12,264 nt of DNA, taken from NCBI GenBank assembly GCA_938010795.1, contig CALLVB010000087.1, positions 1-12,264 on the forward strand. The letters are read 5' to 3'. The position numbers were made by a program, and so were the translations under genes. The notes under the pieces were generated by a model that had not been told where the DNA came from, made no database searches, and saw only the letters and a list, made by a program, of their open reading frames with translations. Shown here one piece after another: positions 1-6,447 of the stretch (positions are counted from its first letter, which is position 1; every line of letters begins with the position of its first letter). Origin of the DNA: Minisyncoccota bacterium (GTDB lineage Bacteria; Patescibacteriota; Minisyncoccia; Phycocordibacterales; GCA-2747955).

Positions 1-1
1 G

Positions 2-220
2 TTCTTACGGGCAGATAATGAAGGTGTCCTGCCAAGTAAAAAACTATTAAAAGATATCCATATTGAAGATAAAGAGATAAGAGGAAGATACAACGTCTAT
101 ACATGGGATTCATATCAACATCCAAAAGATGTTATTGGTGAATACAAAATCTTTGAACACATCGAATACTATAAGGACTACACTCCTAAATACAGAGCTA
201 AAGAAAATGATACGAAATAA
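2..220 (+). CDS. C-terminal fragment of an unidentified protein
   Basis: An open frame enters from the left edge and ends at TAA 218-220, giving 72 residues rich in Lys, Tyr, Asp and Glu (begins FLRADNEGVLPSKKLL, ends YRAKENDTK). There is no start in the window, so only the tail of the protein is visible. No membrane segment, Cys cluster or known motif can be seen, and I do not recognise the family. It is the only gene on the plus strand and faces the long minus-strand block, with the two sides converging on the hairpin at 361-381. The charged, even amino acid composition and the clean stop argue for real coding, but the evidence is limited to frame continuity. Confidence 0.55.
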   Translation, partial: FLRADNEGVLPSKKLLKDIHIEDKEIRGRYNVYTWDSYQHPKDVIGEYKIFEHIEYYKDYTPKYRAKENDTK

Positions 221-256
221 CCCTATAAGTGTCTCATTTGTCTCATTTCTTCTATA

Positions 257-337
257 TGAACCCTAGACCGAGAGGGGTCATTTGTTTATTAAAATTACCT
301 CCTAGATTGCTTATGGGGTCTCACCCCTCAAGGTTCA
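257..337. other. Nested inverted repeats, possible structured RNA or 3' UTR element
   Basis: The 186-base gap between the convergent genes contains no gene but is structured. TGAACC (257-262) pairs with GGTTCA (332-337), and inside it GAGGGGT (272-278) pairs with ACCCCTC (323-329). The same ACCCC can instead form a tight hairpin with GGGGT at 315-319 (loop CTC), so the two folds exclude each other. The heptamer GACCGAG occurs twice (266-272 and 339-345). This could be the 3' untranslated part of the plus-strand gene, a small RNA, or chance pairing. The pairings are read directly; the function is unknown. Confidence 0.35.
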
Positions 338-360
338 CGACCGAGTCGGGGGACAAGAAA

Positions 361-381
361 AAAGCACCGTTATGGTGCTTT
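361..381 (-). terminator. Intrinsic terminator of the DUF2330/LtrA unit, possibly bidirectional
   Basis: AAAGCACC (361-368), loop GTTAT, GGTGCTTT (374-381) form a perfect 8-bp stem. Read on the minus strand it is followed by a run of six T residues, 25 bases after the LtrA-fusion stop codon. On the plus strand the trailing run is only TTTTG, so termination of the gene ending at 220 would be weaker. Confidence 0.8.
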
Positions 382-406
382 TGTATAGTTGCTCGTAACT
401 AAAACA

Positions 407-2179
407 CTACTCGACAGTGTATTGAACAACAACACCTTTCTCAACAACTCCACTAATACGTCCTGGTTCATAGTCTAAGGTGACTGGAAACTCTTGACCG
501 TCTTCTTTCACTACACGAAAATTAGTACCATGTTCAACAGCAAACGTGTCTGCCTCATCTTTGGTCATACCGATCAGAACTCCGGTATCTATTCCTTTGA
601 GTGGACTTATGATTTGTGGAACATTTTGTTCTGCTTCGACTTCTTCTGTTTGTTCAACCTCTTGGACTTCTTCCGCTTTTTTTACTTCTTCTACAAACAG
701 AATATCATCCCAAGAACATTGTCTTGGGTCTGATTCTCGAACTTCTCCTCCAGCATCTACACACCCTTCGAATGATACAACTTTTGTTCCATCTGCGTTA
801 TATCCAGGTTGTGACGCTAAGTAATTAAATTTATACATACCGGCAATAATAACCGCCAGTATAACCAAAGCAATAATGCTTAAGATAATTATTATTGTTT
901 TTTTCATGTCTTTATTATAACCCATTTCAAGTGCGGGCTCTGTCTGCTGACTCAGTGTGACCCCACCGGAAAGCTGTTGGTTATGCATTCTTTTTACCAA
1001 CAACAGGAATGCTGAAAAAACTGGGAACATTAAGAATCCTGAAACAATCACCAGTAACCACACAGCAGTAAGTGGAATAAATCCAACCAGCAAGATACAT
1101 GCACCTGAAATAGAAGCTGAAACCATACCTTTACGCTCAATTTCTTGCTCTTCTTCTCTGATCTCAATAGTAGTAATGAGCATTACTATGCACCATAAAA
1201 ATATTGATACTGGAAGTACCAGTAACCACACATCAACCGGTTGTAATAGATCATGTGGTTGATAGTGCTCGAGAATATTAAGTAGTGATGCTCCTACAAA
1301 TGCAATAGCCATCGTAACTGGTAAATGTAGGTACAGCCATGCAAAGCGTTTATTCTGAACTTGTATAGGCAGGCGGTGTGAGACAAAATCAAAATATACC
1401 CACCACATAGCAATTGCAATAAATACACCCAGTGTAGCCTCAAGTATTAACTCTGCACTAACTGACCCGTAATGACTTACCCCCAAAATCACAGATACAA
1501 TTACCTCACCTAGAGCAATAATGGTAAATAACCCAAACCGTTCCACCAGAGATGCTCTAATTTTTTGAGAATTTTCTTTATGAAGTTCTTCCACATTACG
1601 CTGTGTCCTAGAAAGAATGAGTGGCATTAAAATAGAGAATGCAACGACCACAACCCACATGTAATATGTCCACGGGTTTGCAATTATCACAGAGAGTAGG
1701 AATGTTCCGGTAATGAATGCAAAACCAAGTGTATAAGGATACGACATGGGTCGGTGGTCATGATCATGATATCCCGTTCGCCACCACAAAAACGTCATAA
1801 TCCCTGCGAATAGTGCATATGAGAGTGCAAAACCTGTATGTCCATCTCCTAGTGCAGTTGGAATAAATACTGCCATACCTGCAAGAGCAAACATCTGAGC
1901 AAACGTAAATACTCGTGTACGAATATCGTTATTTCCGTGCATTTCGTGATAGAAACTTCCGTTCACCCACGCCCACCACGTGATTGAAAACAAGAACATG
2001 AAACCTGCGATTGTTTCCAGGTTCACCTCTTTACCAAGTGTGTGAATTAACTCTGCGATGATCACTACATACGACAGATCATAAAAAAGTTCTAAAAAAC
2101 TGACTGATCTTTCCTCCTCAATGTCTGAAATTGGCCTAGGTTTTTGCCACCACGTCCTAAATGTTTCTCGTAATAACAT
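407..2179 (-). CDS. LtrA-family membrane protein with a C-terminal Cys-motif and I78-like tail
   Basis: 590 residues. Residues about 25-400 are a polytopic membrane domain of the low-temperature-requirement A (LtrA) family. Two signatures are clear: FLELFYDLSYVVIIAEL near the N-terminus and ERFGLFTIIALGEVIVSVIL in mid-protein. The biochemical role of LtrA proteins is not firmly known. Unusually, the frame continues. At residue 425 MKKTIIIILSIIALVILAVI looks like a fresh signal anchor. It is followed by a C-x14-C segment (Cys473, Cys488, with DPRQC) common in Parcubacteria surface proteins, an acidic Glu/Val linker, and residues about 532-590 resembling peptidase inhibitor family I78 (GMTKDEAD...RVVKEDGQEFPVTLDYEPGR). 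Typical LtrA proteins end near residue 400, so this is either a fusion or two adjacent genes lacking a stop between them. Its ATG lies 5 bases after the DUF2330 stop, which suggests cotranscription. Confidence 0.85.
   Translation of the reverse strand: MLLRETFRTWWQKPRPISDIEEERSVSFLELFYDLSYVVIIAELIHTLGKEVNLETIAGFMFLFSITWWAWVNGSFYHEMHGNNDIRTRVFTFAQMFALAGMAVFIPTALGDGHTGFALSYALFAGIMTFLWWRTGYHDHDHRPMSYPYTLGFAFITGTFLLSVIIANPWTYYMWVVVVAFSILMPLILSRTQRNVEELHKENSQKIRASLVERFGLFTIIALGEVIVSVILGVSHYGSVSAELILEATLGVFIAIAMWWVYFDFVSHRLPIQVQNKRFAWLYLHLPVTMAIAFVGASLLNILEHYQPHDLLQPVDVWLLVLPVSIFLWCIVMLITTIEIREEEQEIERKGMVSASISGACILLVGFIPLTAVWLLVIVSGFLMFPVFSAFLLLVKRMHNQQLSGGVTLSQQTEPALEMGYNKDMKKTIIIILSIIALVILAVIIAGMYKFNYLASQPGYNADGTKVVSFEGCVDAGGEVRESDPRQCSWDDILFVEEVKKAEEVQEVEQTEEVEAEQNVPQIISPLKGIDTGVLIGMTKDEADTFAVEHGTNFRVVKEDGQEFPVTLDYEPGRISGVVEKGVVVQYTVE
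914..919 (-). promoter_or_regulatory. TATAAT -10 box inside the LtrA fusion, 6 nt from an internal ATG
   Basis: On the minus strand TATAAT (919 to 914) is followed by AAAGAC and then the ATG at 907 that encodes Met425, exactly where a new signal anchor begins. The 6-nt gap matches that seen before yjdM-like, PilM-like, DedA-like and ruvX starts here, so the tail may also be expressed alone as a leaderless 166-residue protein. No good -35 hexamer is visible. Confidence 0.45.
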
Positions 2180-2184
2180 ACGGG

Positions 2185-3459
2185 CTAGTTATTAAGAAAC
2201 GTTCTTGTTGATGGGCCAAAATATCCTGTTCCACTTGTGAGTCCAACAGGAGTAAGTACCTCTGCCCTATAGAAGTTCTGGAATAATACCAGTGCCTGCT
2301 TTGTCCTATTACCAAAGTACGTTGTCTCATTCCCTGCTGAACCAGCTCCCGTAGCTGAAACTGTAAATCCATACTCGTTAAGAACTTGTTGTAATTGACG
2401 CACGTCTTCTCCCCGAGAACCAATAGTTAAACTCCGTGTAAACGCATATGTTGATTCTCCAACAATACGACCCCGTGTCCCTGGGAGAATACCTGTGCTC
2501 GTATTAAGATCTCCTGGACTAAATCGCTTTTGATTTTGTGGGTCAATAGGCATAAACGCATCTTTCTTGATGAGATACACATCTTGATCACTGTTCTTTG
2601 GTTCAAAAATAACTTCTTGTCTCACTATCCATTTCCCTTGTGGAGCATATTTTGCAAGTGAGGGCACCTCAGAGAGAAATTCTTTATCTACAATATCTGC
2701 GTACACAGTGTCTACACTTGGAATGTACCATGCGTCACTTCCAAGAGTGTACAGATCGAATGTCATTGCTGGCATAGTACTTTTAAGGGTACGCATCGGC
2801 AGCTGTGGCGTATCTGTTTTGAAACTAATTTCCAATGGAGAAAGTTCTCCAAAAAATAATGGTGGTGCTGTTTTCGTTAACTCTTCAACCGGAGCACCTT
2901 TAAGAACTGGTGCTTGCCCAAGAGTAATCTTAAGCGCGATGAAATAAAATCCTTCTTGTGCAACATAGTAGTCAACCTTATCTACATCGGCATCATCAAA
3001 TTCATAGTTACGCTCTTGAAGCCAATCGATGAGATCATCACTATCAGTTGCAGTAAGAATTGCTACGTCAAAATCACCTACCTGTTTTTCTTCAATAACA
3101 GTCACCGACTCAACTTTTGCCTCAGCAACACTAAATACAAGATCATCTAATGGAAGTGGCTGTGGAATAAATGGGTTGGTTGCATCATTAAGTTCTTCAA
3201 AAATTCTGATGGGTGCTTCTGTGACCGAAGGTCTTGATGGTGTTGGATATACGATAGCAAGATCGTGTGCATTACCTCTAAATTCAGGACGAAGAACTAA
3301 CGTTTGTTGACCGTCATCATAATGAATCAAAACCTCTGTAGCGTTGAGTGGTTCAAAGACTCTATTTTGCGGAACAATCCCCCACGTACAAAACCCGTAC
3401 GCTACCGAGAACGAGGCTAAGTACATAACGACACTTACTAGTAGTATTTTCTTAAACAT
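2185..3459 (-). CDS. DUF2330 secreted protein with C-terminal peptidoglycan-binding module
   Basis: 424 residues from the ATG at 3459. The frame is open further upstream, but MFKKILLVSVVMYLASFSVA is a clear signal peptide, and the upstream part overlaps the yjdM-like gene. Mature residues about 23-330 match the uncharacterised DUF2330 family: an early Cys24, a beta-rich core, and the conserved stretch around FDVAILTATDSDDLIDWLQE followed by YYVAQEGFYFIALKI. Residues 336-424 are a PG_binding_1-type module (FTRSLTIGSRGEDVRQLQ, YFGNRTKQALVLFQ, TGYFGPSTR). DUF2330 proteins often end in a membrane helix; here the wall-binding module takes that place, implying an exported protein attached to peptidoglycan. 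The stop TAG is 5 bases before the LtrA start. The ligand or enzymatic activity of DUF2330 is unknown. Confidence 0.85.
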   Translation of the reverse strand: MFKKILLVSVVMYLASFSVAYGFCTWGIVPQNRVFEPLNATEVLIHYDDGQQTLVLRPEFRGNAHDLAIVYPTPSRPSVTEAPIRIFEELNDATNPFIPQPLPLDDLVFSVAEAKVESVTVIEEKQVGDFDVAILTATDSDDLIDWLQERNYEFDDADVDKVDYYVAQEGFYFIALKITLGQAPVLKGAPVEELTKTAPPLFFGELSPLEISFKTDTPQLPMRTLKSTMPAMTFDLYTLGSDAWYIPSVDTVYADIVDKEFLSEVPSLAKYAPQGKWIVRQEVIFEPKNSDQDVYLIKKDAFMPIDPQNQKRFSPGDLNTSTGILPGTRGRIVGESTYAFTRSLTIGSRGEDVRQLQQVLNEYGFTVSATGAGSAGNETTYFGNRTKQALVLFQNFYRAEVLTPVGLTSGTGYFGPSTRTFLNN

Positions 3460-3468
3460 AATGTATTG

Positions 3469-3474
3469 ATGATA
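3469..3474 (-). promoter_or_regulatory. Possible -10 box (TATCAT) for the DUF2330 gene
   Basis: TATCAT (3474 to 3469) lies 9 nt before the ATG at 3459, downstream of the terminator at 3506-3528. No Shine-Dalgarno sequence lies between it and the ATG. A short leader of about 2-3 nt or none would result. It is a five-of-six match with no obvious -35, so it is tentative. Confidence 0.35.
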
Positions 3475-3505
3475 TGGCTTATATACAACAATCTTAGCAT
3501 AAGAA

Positions 3506-3528
3506 AATCCGACGACCGGCGTCAGATT
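3506..3528 (-). terminator. Intrinsic terminator overlapping the stop of the YjdM-like gene
   Basis: On the minus strand AATCTGACG, loop CCGGT, CGTCGGATT form a 9-bp stem with one T-G pair, followed by TTCTTATG. The hairpin begins inside the TAA stop codon (3527-3529). The T-run is short, so efficiency is uncertain. Confidence 0.6.
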
Positions 3529-3739
3529 ATTTCTTTTTAACAAACTCTGTTCTGAGAACCAGCTTCTTGATCTGCTTTGTCGAACAGTCAATTTCATTAA
3601 CACTATCAGTAAGTCTAATATTTTTAACCACTGTTCCTTTCTTTAGTGAGATCTTTGTACCCTTCACCTTGAGTTCCCTTGTGAGTTGGACCGTATCACC
3701 AGTCTCAAGTTCGTTCCCAAATGCATCTCGTACTTCCAT
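3527..3739 (-). CDS. YjdM/PhnA-like domain protein, C-terminal domain only
   Basis: 70 residues corresponding to the C-terminal domain of the YjdM (formerly PhnA) family: DAFGNELETGDTVQLTRELK, VKGTKISLKKGTVVKNIRL, EIDCSTKQIKKLVLRTEFVK. Full-length YjdM proteins are about 110 residues and start with a four-Cys zinc ribbon. That ribbon is absent, and nothing upstream encodes it because the PilM-like gene ends inside the promoter. The family name recalls alkylphosphonate uptake, but a phosphonate role is doubtful and the true function is unknown. The protein has no signal peptide and should be cytoplasmic. The ATG at 3739 is preceded by TATAAT with a 6-nt gap, fixing the start and suggesting a leaderless message. 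Confidence 0.85.
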   Translation of the reverse strand: MEVRDAFGNELETGDTVQLTRELKVKGTKISLKKGTVVKNIRLTDSVNEIDCSTKQIKKLVLRTEFVKKK

Positions 3740-3745
3740 ATATTT

Positions 3746-3751
3746 ATTATA
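3746..3751 (-). promoter_or_regulatory. TATAAT -10 box 6 nt before the YjdM-like start
   Basis: A perfect TATAAT (3751 to 3746), then AAATAT, then ATG at 3739. The TAA inside the box (3749 to 3747) is also the stop codon of the PilM-like gene, so terminator-free readthrough and new initiation would overlap here. No Shine-Dalgarno is present. Confidence 0.6.
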
Positions 3752-4724
3752 GTAACTTAGTATATTTTCTTGATAATTTCTTTTCAGATTGCTTTCGTTT
3801 ATCTTCAGCTAACTTAGTAAGCGGCTGCACATCTACCAAAAAGTCTGCTAATCCTCCTTGGTCCTGGGATGCTCGTCTTTCCTTTCTCTTTGTTGTCTCT
3901 TTTGAAATTACTGTATCTGTTTTTCCTTTCTCTTTGTTGCTCTTATTTGACTTATGAGATACGTAGCGGGTGGGTGTGCTTACTGAAATCTTCTCACTAT
4001 CTCCCATTAATCCAGCAACTACTAATCCCGCAGGGACCGTATATTGATATGACTCATCCTGTGGGATCTCAGGAATATATCTGGAAAAATCAAATAAGTT
4101 CTTCCAAATAGTAGTCTCTTCTGTTACCAAACCATACAAAGCGAGTTGTTCTACATATGATTCGTCTTCATATTTTCCAGCCATTAAAATTCGAGGGTCT
4201 GTCGCCTCTTCGAGGTATGACCTAAGCACGTCTCCTATTCCTGGACTAAATAATTCTTCTTTGGAAATCTTGCCAAGTAATTCAGTGTCATATCCCGTTA
4301 CTCTCAGTACATACGTTGTATCGTAGTTTGCAAACAAACAAATACGTTGTGCATCAGTGTGCCATGGTATAAAGATCCCCCGTAGTGCATCAATACCTTC
4401 TTTAAGATATATATCTGTATATCCAGCAAACGCAAGCGCATCTACTTTATGATGATCATCATCTTTTCTTATAATGACTCGTGCGTTTGAATTGAGTGAT
4501 GAGTTTAATTTTCTCATCACTTCTGTGAACTCAACCATGTTTATGACTTTACCGGATTCCATTACATCATAAGGAATAGTAATTTGTCCGTACGAAGAGA
4601 GCGTAAGTAGATTGTCTTTGTGTCGTTCAACTTCAACAAACCTAATTGACCTATCTGAAAAAGAGATACCTGCAATGTATTTTGGAGCATGAGTAATCGC
4701 TTCTGTAACTACCGGCAATAACAT
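3747..4724 (-). CDS. Degenerate PilM-like (actin-fold) protein with charged tail
   Basis: 325 residues. The N-terminal 240 resemble PilM of type IV pilus machinery: an opening strand pattern YIAGISFSDRSIRFVEVER, the stretch IPYDVMESGKVINMVEFTEVMRKL (typical 'G-x-I-x-d' PilM segment), and a closing YTVPAGLVVAGL resembling the 'alGLAlr' end of PilM. The phosphate-binding loop is altered (GISFSD rather than GIDIGxxS), so ATP binding is doubtful. Residues about 250-325 are a Ser/Lys/Glu/Arg-rich tail not usual in PilM. There are no PilN, PilO or pilin genes next to it. PilM normally sits on the cytoplasmic side of the inner membrane bound to PilN; here the partner is unknown. An FtsA-like or other actin-fold role is the alternative. 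Confidence 0.55.
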   Translation of the reverse strand: MLLPVVTEAITHAPKYIAGISFSDRSIRFVEVERHKDNLLTLSSYGQITIPYDVMESGKVINMVEFTEVMRKLNSSLNSNARVIIRKDDDHHKVDALAFAGYTDIYLKEGIDALRGIFIPWHTDAQRICLFANYDTTYVLRVTGYDTELLGKISKEELFSPGIGDVLRSYLEEATDPRILMAGKYEDESYVEQLALYGLVTEETTIWKNLFDFSRYIPEIPQDESYQYTVPAGLVVAGLMGDSEKISVSTPTRYVSHKSNKSNKEKGKTDTVISKETTKRKERRASQDQGGLADFLVDVQPLTKLAEDKRKQSEKKLSRKYTKLL

Positions 4725-4730
4725 CTTGTT

Positions 4731-4736
4731 ATTGTA
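4731..4736 (-). promoter_or_regulatory. TACAAT -10 box 6 nt before the PilM-like start
   Basis: TACAAT (4736 to 4731), AACAAG, ATG (4724), starting 5 nt after the DedA-like stop codon (4744 to 4742). It is a five-of-six match to the consensus and shares the 6-nt gap of other starts in the window. Confidence 0.5.
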
Positions 4737-4741
4737 CTATA

Positions 4742-5422
4742 TTAGAGTAGTTTATATGCAAGTAATCCAATACTCACAAATAAAAATAAAGCAAAGATAA
4801 ATACATTTTTAAATACAGCCTCTAAGGCAGCAACTCCATACTTCCTTCCTACCCACGCTGATAAATAATACCTAATGGTTCGACCTACAAAGAACATGAC
4901 GGTAAAGGGCACGATAGCAACCTTAAAGACGCCAACACTAAACGTGAATACAGAAAGTGGAATAGGTAGAGACGCAAGAGCTGAAGTAAACGCAAATAAT
5001 GAAGCGATATTGACGGAAGCTCCATTAAATTCAATGGTTCGTTTTAAAAGCTCTCCCGCTTCGTTAATCTGATCTAATCCAATATAGTTTTCAAAAAAGC
5101 TGAGTGTCCCGCCACTAAAATAATATCCTGCAGCGTATAGGGAAAGATATCCTAAGAGCGATACAACTCCTGAAACAAGAACAATCACCCACAGTGGCAC
5201 TCGTTTGTTTTTGATTGCGTATACAGCCAAAATAGGCTCTAAGGGAAGTATTAATAAGTACGTGTCAATTAATACAATTAATGGAAGCAAATAGAGACCG
5301 TGCCGTGAACCCAACATGCGATCTACCCACTTAACAATTCTCATTTGTTTAAGCTCCTCTAAAGACTCCTCCATCAAGGTTACTGTTGGCTCTTCTGTTG
5401 TTGTATCCTGATTCTCTTGCAT
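4742..5422 (-). CDS. DedA/VTT (YqaA-like) family membrane protein
   Basis: 226 residues from the ATG at 5422; a TTG two codons upstream is possible but less likely. After a polar 35-residue head there are about five hydrophobic segments (around LYLLPLIVLIDTYLLILPLE, VIVLVSGVVSLLGYLSLYAA, ASLFAFTSALASLPIPLSVF, VAIVPFTVMFFVGRTIRYYL, and the C-terminal VFIFALFLFVSIGLLAYKLL). The arrangement and the GRTIRYYLSAWVGRKYG segment fit the VTT/SNARE-associated family of YqaA type. DedA-family proteins affect envelope homeostasis, and some move polyprenyl phosphate or phospholipid across the membrane; which applies here cannot be told. The start lies just beyond the stop of the tRNA-binding protein gene, so the two may also share a transcript. 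Confidence 0.65.
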   Translation of the reverse strand: MQENQDTTTEEPTVTLMEESLEELKQMRIVKWVDRMLGSRHGLYLLPLIVLIDTYLLILPLEPILAVYAIKNKRVPLWVIVLVSGVVSLLGYLSLYAAGYYFSGGTLSFFENYIGLDQINEAGELLKRTIEFNGASVNIASLFAFTSALASLPIPLSVFTFSVGVFKVAIVPFTVMFFVGRTIRYYLSAWVGRKYGVAALEAVFKNVFIFALFLFVSIGLLAYKLL

Positions 5423-5428
5423 GAACAA

Positions 5429-5434
5429 ATTATG
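5429..5434 (-). promoter_or_regulatory. CATAAT -10-like box 6 nt before the DedA-like start
   Basis: CATAAT (5434 to 5429), TTGTTC, ATG (5422). The box contains the TAA stop (5432 to 5430) of the upstream gene, the same arrangement as at the PilM-like/YjdM-like junction. The first base departs from consensus. Confidence 0.4.
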
Positions 5435-5972
5435 AGGCTTGTGTACCAGGAGTGATCACAGTATCTGGCTCTAAGATTGAGAAGTTATCTTTATCGTTTA
5501 CCGCAAAGATCATCCCGTTTGATTCATGTCCAAATATCTTTCGTGGCTCTAAGTTTGTTACGAACATTGCTTGTCTATTCACTAGCGATTGAACATCTTG
5601 AAAATAAGTTTTAATTCCTGAAACGATCTGTCGTGGATTCTCTTCTCCTAATTCAACTTGTAGTAACAACAACTTGTCTGACTTCTCAATTTCTTCAACT
5701 GAAAGAATAGTCCCTACTTTTACTTCAACTTTTTGAAAATCTTCATATCCAATTTTTCCATCAGTCCTCAACTCGTTTGTTACCGCGTGTGTAACTGATT
5801 TTGCTTTCCCTGCAACTGCCTCTGTGGTTTCTTTTGTTTTTTCGACCACCTTTGCCGTTGCTTCCTGTGCTTCTTTTTGAAGTTTATCTGCTGTGTCTTT
5901 TAGTTCTTCTTTAAATTCTTGTGCTTCTGGTGAAGAAAAGATTCTTGTAAATTTTTCTAGTATTGATTTCAT
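5430..5972 (-). CDS. OB-fold tRNA-binding protein with an amphipathic helical N-terminus
   Basis: 180 residues. Residues about 74-180 are a tRNA-binding OB-fold of the CsaA / methionyl-tRNA synthetase C-terminal / Arc1p type: KVEVKVGTILSVEEIEKSDK, LLLLQVELGEE-RQIVSGI, NLEPRKIFGHESNGMI. In MetRS this domain dimerises the enzyme and binds the outer side of tRNA. Residues 1-70 are different: a Lys/Glu/Ala/Thr-rich helix (FKEELKDTADKLQKEAQEAT, VVEKTKETTEAVAGKAKSV) like LEA or apolipoprotein-type amphipathic helices, with no membrane segment. This head is not part of the standard family and could mediate self-association or membrane-surface binding (inference). It may work in trans with a MetRS lacking its own C-domain. 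Start ATG 5972 follows two TATAAT boxes. Confidence 0.8.
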   Translation of the reverse strand: MKSILEKFTRIFSSPEAQEFKEELKDTADKLQKEAQEATAKVVEKTKETTEAVAGKAKSVTHAVTNELRTDGKIGYEDFQKVEVKVGTILSVEEIEKSDKLLLLQVELGEENPRQIVSGIKTYFQDVQSLVNRQAMFVTNLEPRKIFGHESNGMIFAVNDKDNFSILEPDTVITPGTQAS

Positions 5973-5981
5973 AGTGTAATT

Positions 5982-6001
5982 ATTATATCTGCATTATACC
6001 A
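5982..6001 (-). promoter_or_regulatory. Tandem TATAAT boxes for the tRNA-binding protein gene
   Basis: TATAAT at 5987-5982 is 9 nt before the ATG (5972). A second, extended -10 (TGG then TATAAT, 6001 to 5993) lies 5 nt further upstream. They could give a near-leaderless and a slightly longer message. No Shine-Dalgarno and no convincing -35 hexamer are visible; the extended -10 would compensate. Confidence 0.6.
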
Positions 6002-6006
6002 ATTTG

Positions 6007-6441
6007 TTACAAGTTTTGAGTATCAAGAAAACTCTGCAATACAACTGCCGCTGCACCAGCATCAATATGTTTAGGGCTCTTAGTATTCATTTCTATACGG
6101 TTTGACTTAGTGGCACGCCTGACCTGTTTGGTCACACCCCACTTTGCCTGCATAGAAGAAAAAACTTCTGTGTGAACATACACTGGCAACTCAAAAGTTT
6201 TTTGACAGACATCAACAAATGCATCTATATGCTTTTGAATTTTATTTTTATTGCCTTGTAAGTCATGAGACTTACCAATCACAAATGCTTGAACTCCTTC
6301 TTGTGAAACAATCTTAGTAAATTCATGTAAAAAATCTACATCGTTATCAAGAATGGTGTATGCAGTTGCGACCTGCCCTCCTGAGTCTGAGATCGCCAAG
6401 CCGATTCGTTTTGATCCGTAGTCTACTCCTAAATATTTCAT
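6007..6441 (-). CDS. ruvX: RuvX/YqgF-family RNase H-fold protein
   Basis: 144 residues, the usual family length, starting at ATG 6441 (MKYLGVDYGSKRIGLAISD). That opening carries the first catalytic Asp (Asp7) of the YqgF RNase H fold. Later motifs are FVIGKSHDLQGNKN, in place of the usual VVGLP-x-x-x-DG, and KHIDAGAAAVVLQSFLD with the last acidic residue. The middle motif is usually DERLST; here it is TEVFSSMQA, keeping the Glu but losing Asp and Arg. YqgF proteins are annotated as Holliday-junction resolvases, and in E. coli are tied to 16S rRNA 5' end maturation. The frame is open 17 codons further upstream (GTG 6492), but those codons read through a terminator hairpin and are not coding. 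Confidence 0.85.
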   Translation of the reverse strand: MKYLGVDYGSKRIGLAISDSGGQVATAYTILDNDVDFLHEFTKIVSQEGVQAFVIGKSHDLQGNKNKIQKHIDAFVDVCQKTFELPVYVHTEVFSSMQAKWGVTKQVRRATKSNRIEMNTKSPKHIDAGAAAVVLQSFLDTQNL

Positions 6442-6447
6442 GCATGT

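Noticed and set aside
221..360. tRNA or tmRNA 3' end suggested by GGTTCACGACC
   Set aside because: No T-stem partner and no acceptor stem can be drawn.
2180..2184. -10 box (TAACTA) 6 nt before the LtrA start
   Set aside because: It matches the consensus poorly, and the gene follows the DUF2330 stop by 5 nt, so cotranscription is simpler.
3460..3603. N-terminal extension of the DUF2330 frame to 3603
   Set aside because: It overlaps the YjdM-like gene and its terminator, and a textbook signal peptide begins at 3459.
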